From Candidatus Aegiribacteria sp. (GTDB lineage Bacteria > Fermentibacterota > Fermentibacteria > Fermentibacterales > JCC-6), in contig DAOWFD010000195.1 of assembly GCA_030638185.1 (NCBI GenBank), positions 1-5,701 on the forward strand: DNA of 5,701 nt, written 5' to 3'. The position numbers were made by a program, and so were the translations under genes. The notes below the pieces were generated by a model. That model ran no database searches, was not told the origin of the DNA, and saw only the letters and a list, made by a program, of their open reading frames with translations. Shown here in pieces: positions 1 to 5,701 of this stretch (position 1 is the first letter of the stretch; each line of letters opens with the position of its first letter).

Positions 1-435
1 AGCAACTGCCATTCCTGCTCCGGCTGAGACCCCCTGGCCAAGATTTCCCGTTGTAAGCTCAACTCCGGGAATGGATCTTTCAATATGCCCTTCGAAGGGG
101 CTGTCGGCTTTCCTGAAAGTGGCAACTGCCCTCTTGAGGTTGAAGAACTTGAGTCTGCCCAGTGTGGCGTAGACAGCGGGGGAAGTATGCCCGTGGCTCA
201 CTATGATCCTGTCCCGCCCGGCCTTCAGCGGGTCCTTCGGATCCACGTTGGTCTGAGACCAGAGCAGGGCGAAGATTTCAAGTGAAGACATTGAACCACC
301 GGGATGCCCGCTTCCCGCAAGTGTAGTCATCCTTAAAATATCACCCCTGGCATTCCGGCAGAATTCCTTCAGTGCCTTCTTTGTATTGGTTGGAATATCC
401 AGAGGTTTGAACAATGTTCGTTCTATAGTACTCAA
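1..435 (-). CDS. tkt: Transketolase, N-terminal part (cut by the left window edge)
   Basis: This is the N-terminal 145 residues of a thiamine-diphosphate (ThDP) enzyme of the transketolase family, which moves two-carbon ketol units between sugar phosphates in the non-oxidative pentose phosphate pathway (cytoplasm). Visible family motifs are GSGHPGG (residues 41-47), SHGHTSPAVYA (80-90), with the histidines that line the substrate/ThDP site, and TTGNLGQG (128-135). The GDG ThDP motif would lie beyond the edge. No ATG fits: the reading frame opens at TTG 433-435, preceded by GGAGGG at 445-450. The next in-frame ATG (MTTLAGSGHP) would remove the conserved first helix. The TTG overlaps the stop codon of the upstream cyclodeaminase gene, implying translational coupling. 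The cut makes it impossible to say whether this is a full-length transketolase or the separate N-terminal subunit of a split one. Family assignment is sure; the exact start is probable. Confidence 0.9.
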   Translation of the reverse strand, partial: MSTIERTLFKPLDIPTNTKKALKEFCRNARGDILRMTTLAGSGHPGGSMSSLEIFALLWSQTNVDPKDPLKAGRDRIIVSHGHTSPAVYATLGRLKFFNLKRAVATFRKADSPFEGHIERSIPGVELTTGNLGQGVSAGAGMAVA

Positions 436-2138
436 GAGTCCTGGCCCTCCATTTTTTTAATTAGTTTATCCCGAACCTTATTGAATACACTGTCGGCGTT
501 CTCAAGCGATTCCGTCAGGTATTCCTCAGCTTCTTTCCTTGTACTTTTAGCGAACTCAGTATCCTCTATTTCTCCGAGGTTAATCAGCACATTGTAGTAT
601 GCGCTTACCGCTGCCGCCCTGGCTGCCGCCGCGGCCACGCCCGCGTCGGAAACCGAAGCCTGCATGCCCTTCTCTTCAAGGGATGACGACATTCTGATAA
701 TTTTCGGACACTGACTGAGTACCCTGAGGGGTACTTCTATTGCTTTCTTAACGGCCGCCTCTACGTCTCCGTCCTGCCTGGCTGCAGCCATCCAGGCATT
801 GAACGCGGCGGTATCATCATCGATCGCATTCAGAAGATCGTCCTTGAGGGATTGTGCTTCGGGGGCGATCTCCCGCATCAGATCCCAGTTATCTCTGCAT
901 TTTCTGTTCTTCACCGTCAGGTTGGCTACCATTGCATCCAGGGAAGCCCCCAGGGCGCCAATGAGTGCTGCGGCTGAACCGCCTCCCGGTGCGGGGGAAT
1001 CAGTCGAAAGTTCATCCGCGAAATCGCTGCAGGTTTTGCCCGAAAGGTTCACATCTTTTTCGGCAACCATGTATTCGATGATTTTCTCTTCCGGATTGAA
1101 GGGTGCTACATCTCGAAGACCCATCGATCTGATGGCGATCTCGATCAATTCCTTCTGAGGGACACCTATCGTCTTGCTCTGTCTCCCTGTTGATGTAAGA
1201 CCCGCGTTCTGCTTCTCGATATAGAACCGTCCGGCTTCCAGCATAGCGCCTAACGGCAGAAGTCCGACCACTTCAGAACCTGTAACCCGTGCTCCAAGCT
1301 TCTCCGCTTCTTCCCTTGCCACCTCAAAGCCTTTGTGAAGGGGAGTAACGGAGAGATCGGTAAGATTCATTGTCACCTGGGCAGTATCGTACTCCTCTAT
1401 GTACCAGCCCGTTGCCTTGCAACATTGAAGTTTGCCCGGCTGCTTTATTTTATTACCGTCTTCATCACGGATGAATTTCCAGTTGCCGTCACGAAGAAAT
1501 CTGCCGTTGTCTCTTATGGTAAGGCCGATATCCCTGGCAACACCGGGATCCTTCGTGTTCAGGTTCACATTGTAAGCGATAAGGAAATTCCTTGCTCCTA
1601 TTGTGCATACTCCGGTTTTAGCAACGCTTTCATTCCATTCGTTGGGACCGAAATCCGGTTTCCATTCAGGCTTTCCAAGTTTGTCGGGAAGAGCTTCGTA
1701 CTCTCCCTCACGGATGTTTGGAAGCTTCTCCCATTCCGGTTTGGAAGCAGCCTTTTCGTACAGGTAAACAGGTATTCCAAGTTCTTCTCCTACCCGTTTT
1801 CCAAGTTTCCGGGCGAGTTCAGCGCATTCCTCCATCGTTATACCGGAGACCGGTACGAAGGGGCAAACATCTGTGGCGCCATGTCTGGGATGCTCTCCAG
1901 TCTGCGTGCGCATATCGATAAGCTCACCGGCCTTCATGATAAGCTGAAAACACGATTCCACTACTGATTCGGGATTGCCGGCGATGGTGATAACGGTTCT
2001 GTTTGTTGCAGCACCCGGGTCAACATCAAGAACTCTGCAGCCTGCAACTGAGGATGCAGCCTTTACAACTTCATCGATCAATTCTTTATTCTGTCCCTCC
2101 GAAATATTCGGAACAGCTTCGACTATTTTCCTGGACAT
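432..2138 (-). CDS. ftcD: Bifunctional glutamate formimidoyltransferase / formimidoyl-THF cyclodeaminase
   Basis: Cytoplasmic folate enzyme of 568 aa. It moves the formimino group from formiminoglutamate (end product of the Hut histidine pathway) to tetrahydrofolate, then deaminates the product to 5,10-methenyl-THF and ammonia. The transferase N-subdomain begins VEAVPNISEG (residues 7-16), followed by DVDPGAATNRT (38-48) and GEHPRHGATDVCPF (81-94). H83 aligns with catalytic His82 of the mammalian enzyme. The C-subdomain starts near GARNFLIAYNVNLNT (181-195). The cyclodeaminase domain occupies about 366-568, with SPAPGGGSAAA (381-391), the acidic IDDDTAAF (439-446) and SDAGVAAAA (497-505). Compared with human FTCD (541 aa), a charged insert lies around residues 214-232, something I recall in other bacterial homologues. 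An in-frame ATG exists 22 codons upstream, but ATG 2136-2138 has an ideal AGGAGG five bases before it. No hut genes are visible; it is operonic with transketolase downstream. Confidence 0.95.
   Translation of the reverse strand: MSRKIVEAVPNISEGQNKELIDEVVKAASSVAGCRVLDVDPGAATNRTVITIAGNPESVVESCFQLIMKAGELIDMRTQTGEHPRHGATDVCPFVPVSGITMEECAELARKLGKRVGEELGIPVYLYEKAASKPEWEKLPNIREGEYEALPDKLGKPEWKPDFGPNEWNESVAKTGVCTIGARNFLIAYNVNLNTKDPGVARDIGLTIRDNGRFLRDGNWKFIRDEDGNKIKQPGKLQCCKATGWYIEEYDTAQVTMNLTDLSVTPLHKGFEVAREEAEKLGARVTGSEVVGLLPLGAMLEAGRFYIEKQNAGLTSTGRQSKTIGVPQKELIEIAIRSMGLRDVAPFNPEEKIIEYMVAEKDVNLSGKTCSDFADELSTDSPAPGGGSAAALIGALGASLDAMVANLTVKNRKCRDNWDLMREIAPEAQSLKDDLLNAIDDDTAAFNAWMAAARQDGDVEAAVKKAIEVPLRVLSQCPKIIRMSSSLEEKGMQASVSDAGVAAAAARAAAVSAYYNVLINLGEIEDTEFAKSTRKEAEEYLTESLENADSVFNKVRDKLIKKMEGQDS
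445..450 (-). promoter_or_regulatory. Ribosome binding site deciding the TTG start of the transketolase
   Basis: GGAGGG on the minus strand lies inside the last codons of the cyclodeaminase gene, 9 bases before TTG 433-435. It is the only good Shine-Dalgarno sequence near the frame opening and supports the non-ATG start that overlaps the previous stop codon (TTGA). Confidence 0.6.
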
Positions 2139-2143
2139 CTGAT

Positions 2144-2149
2144 CCTCCT
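2144..2149 (-). promoter_or_regulatory. Strong Shine-Dalgarno of the cyclodeaminase gene
   Basis: A perfect AGGAGG on the minus strand sits five bases before ATG 2136-2138. It decides the start in favour of MSRKIVEAVP, where homologues begin, rather than the in-frame ATG at 2202-2204, which has no comparable site. Confidence 0.8.
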
Positions 2150-2176
2150 GATGAGAATGAAGGTATTTCAAAGAAT

Positions 2177-2186
2177 GGAATATTCC
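2177..2186. other. Perfect 10-bp palindrome GGAATATTCC in the divergent spacer
   Basis: GGAATATTCC is an exact inverted repeat with no loop, inside the 115-bp spacer between the divergent cyclodeaminase and glycosidase genes. It lies downstream of the proposed leftward transcription start. A dimeric regulator could bind here, but one 10-bp palindrome is weak evidence and no second copy was noticed nearby. Confidence 0.25.
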
Positions 2187-2203
2187 TGTAGATTCAAGCA
2201 TCA

Positions 2204-2232
2204 AAGCTAGGAAAAGGTACCCGGGAAGTCAA
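2204..2232 (-). promoter_or_regulatory. Candidate sigma-70-type promoter for the leftward operon
   Basis: Reading the minus strand, TTGACT (2227-2232, five of six matches to TTGACA) is followed after 17 bases by TAGCTT (2204-2209, three of six to TATAAT). Transcription would start near 2197 and give a leader of about 60 bases before the cyclodeaminase. The -35 is good and the -10 poor; this is a sequence match only. No convincing promoter for the rightward genes could be picked out of the same spacer. Confidence 0.3.
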
Positions 2233-2253
2233 CGAGTAGTGATCGGGGAATTC

Positions 2254-3441
2254 ATGTTGTACGGAGTAGTTGAAGGGTTCTACGGCAAGCCCTATAGTGC
2301 CCGCCAGAGAAGGATTCTGATTCGATATCTGTCACTTCTTGATAAAGCTGCTTTTGTCTACGCGCCCAAGAATGATCCTTTCCACAGGCTCAGGTGGAGG
2401 GAAGATTATCCGGCAGAGAACTGGTCGCAACTGTCGGAAACTATCGATACTGCTGTGGGAGCAGGACTGGAGTTCATATTCGGTATAAGTCCATGGCAAT
2501 TCAATACCGGTGATAGCGATTATCTGAGGAAGAAAGCCGGGAGAGCTGTTGATGTCGGTGCCTCCGGGATAGCCGTACTTTTTGATGACATTCCTGAAAG
2601 AGCGGATGCTTCACTTGCTGTCCGTCAGTTTAAGCTGGCTCGGGAAGCTCTAAATGGATTTGACTGCATGATATACCTCTGCCCCTCTATTTACTGCCTC
2701 GAACTTATGGAGAAATATGACGGAGACGAATACCTCTCTGCATGGAGAGACAATGTACCCTGTGGCTGGAAATCCTTCTGGACAGGGAACGGTGTGATAT
2801 CCCGGGAACTTGATGAAAATATCATGACGAGAGCGCGGGAATTACTTGGCGGCAAGCCGGTAATATGGGATAATCTCCTGGCTGATGATTACAGCCTGAG
2901 AAGGATATACCTCGCCGGCCTGCAGGACAGGATACCCGATGAGTACTCTTACTTCCTCAACCCTTCATCATGTTTTCCAGTGGCCCTTCATGCTGTCTAT
3001 ATGCTTCTTCAGGCTTCAGGAGTCAGCTGCGACTGGCCTTCAGAGCTGGGGGATATGCCACAGGCCTGGGATATTCTAAGCGGGTTTCACTATCTTCCCT
3101 GGCATGCTGGTAAAGCGACTGAATACCTGCTTCTGGAGCTTGAAAATGCCGCTTCCGGCGGACCTTCAGAACAGCTGATTACAAAACTCAGGTCCATGTC
3201 AGGAGTTCTGGCCAGATTCATCGATTCACTCGAAGGAATCGAGGGTGGTTTTGAGATGATGCCCTACATCATGGATGTAAAGAAGATTATCGGCTGGTGG
3301 GAAGAGGTTCTTAAGTTACCATCCCGGCCTGAAAGAATCTCAAGGTTAGAATATCTCATGTTTGAAAGGCTTCCCTTCGATCATCCACTTGCATTGATCA
3401 CAGCGGAGCTTTCAATGAAAAACGGAAAAGGGGAACAATGA
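2254..3441 (+). CDS. GH84 family beta-N-acetylglucosaminidase, O-GlcNAcase-like, with helical stalk
   Basis: Glycoside hydrolase of family GH84 (NAGidase fold), 395 aa, expected to remove beta-linked N-acetylglucosamine by substrate-assisted catalysis. Numbering from ATG 2254: YGVVEGFYGKP (3-13), APKNDPFHR (37-45), GISPW (77-81), LFDDIPE (109-115) with the catalytic Asp pair D111/D112, CPSIYC (143-148), IWDN (204-207) and FLNP (234-237). By eye against human O-GlcNAcase, K39, D111, D112, Y147, N207, D212 and N236 match its K98, D174, D175, Y219, N280, D285 and N313, so the active site looks intact. Residues about 265-355 resemble the human helical stalk: FHYLPW (278-283) and MPYIMDVKKI (336-345). 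The acetyltransferase-like domain is absent. There is no signal peptide or membrane segment, so it is probably cytoplasmic, unlike many secreted bacterial GH84 enzymes. The frame also allows GTG at 2239; ATG was preferred because the conserved core begins right after it. It overlaps the next gene by ATGA. The true substrate is unknown. Confidence 0.88.
   Translation: MLYGVVEGFYGKPYSARQRRILIRYLSLLDKAAFVYAPKNDPFHRLRWREDYPAENWSQLSETIDTAVGAGLEFIFGISPWQFNTGDSDYLRKKAGRAVDVGASGIAVLFDDIPERADASLAVRQFKLAREALNGFDCMIYLCPSIYCLELMEKYDGDEYLSAWRDNVPCGWKSFWTGNGVISRELDENIMTRARELLGGKPVIWDNLLADDYSLRRIYLAGLQDRIPDEYSYFLNPSSCFPVALHAVYMLLQASGVSCDWPSELGDMPQAWDILSGFHYLPWHAGKATEYLLLELENAASGGPSEQLITKLRSMSGVLARFIDSLEGIEGGFEMMPYIMDVKKIIGWWEEVLKLPSRPERISRLEYLMFERLPFDHPLALITAELSMKNGKGEQ
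3429..3441 (+). promoter_or_regulatory. Ribosome binding site and ATGA stop/start overlap joining the GH84 and ThyX genes
   Basis: AGGGG (3429-3433) lies four bases before ATG 3438-3440, within the final codons of the glycosidase gene, whose stop TGA occupies 3439-3441. The shared bases indicate one mRNA and probable translational coupling of the two products. Confidence 0.75.
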
Positions 3442-4751
3442 ATATCCAGCTGGCTGCATACAACCCCGATATACAGAACGGGGGAGGTGCCCATGAAACA
3501 CTTTCAGCCTCCTATACACGAATCAGCCGGTACCCCAGGCCGATTAACATTCTCCGGATGGAAGCGGCCGCGGAAGTGGAGAAAGCCCGGGCATCCAACA
3601 GATGCATCATCTTCGATTACGGCCACGGGTCAGTTGCCGAGCATGCCGTATTCAATTTTGATATTATTGATGTTTCAAGGCTTGCAGCGGAGGAACTTCA
3701 GAGTTTCCGCCTGGCCAGTTTCACGGAGAAATCACAGAGGTACATCCGCATAGGTGAAGATCTGGTAGTACCTCCGGAGCTGGATAGGGACTTCGAAGGG
3801 AATTTTCGCGAATGCGCATCGAAACTTTTTCAGCTCTACAATAAAATCTACGACGGCCTTCGCAGCATCGGTCTTAAGAAAGACGAAGCGAAGGAGGATG
3901 CAAGGTATGTGCTTCCCCTTGCCACTGCGTGCCAGATGGGCATGACAGTCAACGCCAGAGAACTTGAGCTTATGGTGAGAAGACTGTCCTGTCATCCCTT
4001 TGCGGAAGTAAGGATGATTGCCGCCAGACTTCTTGAACTGGCAATTGAAGCGGCTCCTTCGCTATTCCTGTTTCTTGAGCCCACAGCCATGGACATATTC
4101 GCTCATTCCATGTCTCCGGTTGAATCACAGCCATTTGATAACGTATTGCTTCTGGATTGTGATGACGATTCAAAGGTGGGGTCCCTGCTTATTCAATGGA
4201 GCAGCGGCAAATCCCTTGAATCCGCCGAGAAGATGTGGTCTGAACTTGACGGGCAGAGCAGGGAGGAGCTTTTCATAGATGCCCTTTCAGGACTTGGAAT
4301 CCATGATACCCTCCCCAGGATATGGGAATTTTTCAGGGCTGAATTCCAGCTGGTTCTTTCGGCAACAGCGTTTGCCCAGTTGAAAAGGCATCGCATGTGC
4401 AGCAGGCTGGTCTCGGTTTACGATCCGATTCTTGGAGTAACGATTCCATCCAGCATTTCCGATGCCGGCATGGAGGAGGATTTCATTACAGGCTTGCGTG
4501 AAGCGGAAAGAACGGCAGGCACACTGGGGAAGTTGTATCCCTATATGCTGACAAATGCCCACAGGAGAAGGGTAGTTCTCAACATGAATGGACGAGAACT
4601 TTACCATTTTTCAAGGCTACGTGAAGATGTACACGCCCAGTGGGATATCAGAGATATTGCTCACAGAATGCTGTCTGCCTTGAAAGAGAAGGCACCACTC
4701 ACGTTTATACTTACCGGTGGAAAATCCGAGGTGTCCGATCTATTCGGATAG
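3438..4751 (+). CDS. thyX: Tandem ThyX-like protein (FAD-dependent thymidylate synthase family, two halves)
   Basis: Member of the ThyX (Thy1) family, flavoenzymes that methylate dUMP to dTMP with methylene-THF and NADPH. At 437 aa it is about twice the usual 200-250. Half 1 (about 1-215) has HGSVAEH (63-69), FRLASFTEKSQRY (90-102), ARYVLP (155-160), NAREL (172-176) and a degenerate helix near R182/H186. It lacks RHR: S89-F90-R91 stand there, while the following S, E, S and RY are kept. Half 2 (about 235-437) has RHRMCS (317-322), NGRELYHF (384-391) and LREDVHAQWDI (394-404), the best match to the dUMP-binding helix of Thermotoga ThyX. It lacks the ExSxRY part and the ARxVLP arginine. The halves thus retain complementary motifs. 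I recall long ThyX homologues in some phyla, so the architecture may not be unique. Whether it makes dTMP or is a divergent paralogue cannot be told; family membership is sure. It is the last gene of the operon with the GH84 enzyme and precedes a terminator-like hairpin. Confidence 0.88.
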   Translation: MNIQLAAYNPDIQNGGGAHETLSASYTRISRYPRPINILRMEAAAEVEKARASNRCIIFDYGHGSVAEHAVFNFDIIDVSRLAAEELQSFRLASFTEKSQRYIRIGEDLVVPPELDRDFEGNFRECASKLFQLYNKIYDGLRSIGLKKDEAKEDARYVLPLATACQMGMTVNARELELMVRRLSCHPFAEVRMIAARLLELAIEAAPSLFLFLEPTAMDIFAHSMSPVESQPFDNVLLLDCDDDSKVGSLLIQWSSGKSLESAEKMWSELDGQSREELFIDALSGLGIHDTLPRIWEFFRAEFQLVLSATAFAQLKRHRMCSRLVSVYDPILGVTIPSSISDAGMEEDFITGLREAERTAGTLGKLYPYMLTNAHRRRVVLNMNGRELYHFSRLREDVHAQWDIRDIAHRMLSALKEKAPLTFILTGGKSEVSDLFG

Positions 4752-4784
4752 AAGGATTATCTGAGGGCTTCCTCCGGTCCGTGG

Positions 4785-4844
4785 ACAGCGCGTTCATGGA
4801 AACCGAGTTCGCACCTGGAGCGCGGGTTTCCATGGACGCGCTGT
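4785..4844 (+). terminator. Long hairpin with T-rich tail after the ThyX gene
   Basis: Arms 4785-4804 and 4825-4844 are inverted repeats of 20 bases, 19 exact pairs plus one T-G at 4794/4835, around a 20-base loop. The wobble is a U-G pair in rightward RNA but an A-C mismatch in leftward RNA, so the structure is better for a rightward transcript. ATCTTTCTT (4845-4853) follows, a modest T-rich tail. It lies 33 bases after the ThyX stop, between convergent genes, where a terminator is expected. The stem and loop are longer than in typical intrinsic terminators, so a dispersed palindromic repeat is the alternative. Confidence 0.55.
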
Positions 4845-4959
4845 ATCTTTCTTACTGAAGCAGTTCGAGATCCGCTGATCTTCAATAACTCAGTGTACTT
4901 GCTTTCATCCAACTTCGATTTCGGTCTGAAACAAGTCTGGAATTCTCAGCAGAGGGTAA

Positions 4960-5701
4960 TCAGTCGTCTCTTCTCTCTATTCGGTCCAGGCTCATGGTGA
5001 GTGTATCTACATAAACACGAAAAACGAATGAGGGAAATGCGTCGTTATAACCGCCCATGGAATCTATCCAGGTTAGAAAGTCATTCGTGGTCTCGAGTCC
5101 CAGAACGGCCGGAACTACATTGAGAGATGCTACCACGTCGAAGTACAGCATATCAGATTCAATACCGCAGTCACTCTCAAGACGATAGTTGTAGTATTGG
5201 TCCTCGGGAAGGACCAGCCAGGCTCTATTTTCCCGCAGCAGTACTATGTCCCTTGTCTCGAAGCCGTCTCCGCAGAAACAGGAGTAATTTATCCATGGCA
5301 TGTCACTTATGCCCGAGCGCGTATCCGCTTCAGGGGAGGCAACCGCCTCAATAAGCATGAAGTCGCCATGGATCCAGCGGGAGTTGGAGTTGATCGACTG
5401 CCAGGTGGTGTACTTCTGACCTGTCTGAAGATCGAAAATGTAGACCGGACCCCTGTTAACGTCTGTTCCGTCAGCTCCCGAGGCGAAGTATCTGCCGGAT
5501 GGGCTTAATCCTTCCTCCATGCCCATGTTCACACATAGATTGAAATTCAGGCCCCAGTCCCCGGTGACAAGATCCATGTAATCTTCTTCCTCACGAATGG
5601 TCACCGCCAGAACTTCGGAATAAACCATCGAACTGATCTGAACATCTTCCATAACATTGAGCACCGATGCGGCAGCAGCCGCATCACCACCTGCTGCAAG
5701 A
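4960..5701 (-). CDS. Protein of unknown function with a beta-propeller-like stretch (cut by the right window edge)
   Basis: The C-terminal 246 residues of a larger protein; the frame is open to the window edge, so the start lies outside. No known family was recognised. Numbering from the edge: a small-residue run GGDAAAAAS (4-12), then short beta-strand-like segments. The stretch LSPSGRYFASGADG (65-78) followed by GPVYIFDLQTGQKY (84-97) reads like a blade of a WD40/TolB/PQQ-type beta-propeller: a 'SPSGRYFASG' strand, then a 'YIFDLQTG' strand and turn. The remainder is rich in aromatic and acidic residues, with cysteines at C141, C143 and C178, and ends in a charged tail (DRIERRDD). Such composition would suit an exported or envelope protein, but any signal peptide would lie beyond the edge. 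It converges on the ThyX gene across a 208-bp spacer that contains the hairpin. The reading frame is solid; the function is open. Confidence 0.75.
   Translation of the reverse strand, partial: LAAGGDAAAAASVLNVMEDVQISSMVYSEVLAVTIREEEDYMDLVTGDWGLNFNLCVNMGMEEGLSPSGRYFASGADGTDVNRGPVYIFDLQTGQKYTTWQSINSNSRWIHGDFMLIEAVASPEADTRSGISDMPWINYSCFCGDGFETRDIVLLRENRAWLVLPEDQYYNYRLESDCGIESDMLYFDVVASLNVVPAVLGLETTNDFLTWIDSMGGYNDAFPSFVFRVYVDTLTMSLDRIERRDD

Noticed and set aside
85..285. A 66-codon plus-strand frame opposite the transketolase
   Set aside because: It lies antisense to clear transketolase motifs and has no features of its own.
1335..1967. A 210-codon open frame on the plus strand, antisense to the cyclodeaminase gene
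   Set aside because: It lies wholly opposite a well-conserved gene, has no recognisable motif, and is best explained as a shadow of that gene's codon use.
2239..2241. GTG as the start of the glycosidase gene
   Set aside because: It adds only five residues and has no well-spaced ribosome binding site; ATG 2254 sits right before the conserved core. It cannot be excluded.
2215..2256. GGTACCCGGG and GAATTC near the glycosidase start, reminiscent of a cloning polylinker
   Set aside because: The order and spacing do not match a common polylinker and the flanking sequence is continuous with the genes; chance restriction sites.
4640..4858. A 72-codon plus-strand frame running over the end of the ThyX gene and the hairpin
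   Set aside because: It mostly overlaps ThyX in another frame, and its unique part is the inverted repeat itself; no start-site or protein-family support.
4867..4882. Small hairpin AGATC-CGCT-GATCT as terminator of the leftward right-edge gene
   Set aside because: The stem is only five pairs plus a wobble and no T-run follows on the minus strand.

Overview
The window carries five protein genes, two of them cut by its edges. No RNA gene, CRISPR array, insertion sequence or other mobile element is visible. Base composition looks balanced (about half G+C, by eye), ribosome binding sites are purine-rich, and genes overlap by a few bases, so this is bacterial DNA. The phylum cannot be settled from this stretch. 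The gene set would suit an uncultured, probably anaerobic, amino-acid- or amino-sugar-using bacterium; an FCB-group or candidate-phylum member is only a guess.

The left half is a leftward operon. A complete bifunctional glutamate formimidoyltransferase/formimidoyl-THF cyclodeaminase (432-2138, minus) is followed directly by the N-terminal part of a transketolase (435 to beyond base 1, minus). The second gene appears to start at a TTG that shares bases with the first gene's stop codon. A 115-bp divergent spacer (2139-2253) separates this operon from a rightward pair. That pair is a GH84/O-GlcNAcase-like glycoside hydrolase (2254-3441) and a ThyX-type thymidylate synthase homologue (3438-4751), joined by an ATGA stop/start overlap. 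The rightward pair ends at a strong hairpin (4785-4844). Beyond it a leftward gene of unknown function, with a beta-propeller-like stretch, enters from the right edge (4960-5701).

Functionally, the cyclodeaminase makes 5,10-methenyl-THF, two steps upstream of the methylene-THF that ThyX consumes, so a one-carbon/folate theme across the divergent spacer is plausible but inferred. The two most interesting proteins are the rightward pair. The glycosidase is a compact protein with no signal peptide. It has the complete GH84 active-site set plus a helical stalk resembling that of human O-GlcNAcase. The ThyX homologue contains two ThyX-like halves in one chain. Each half has lost different parts of the ThyX signature, which suggests an internally duplicated enzyme with divided active-site labour or a changed function.
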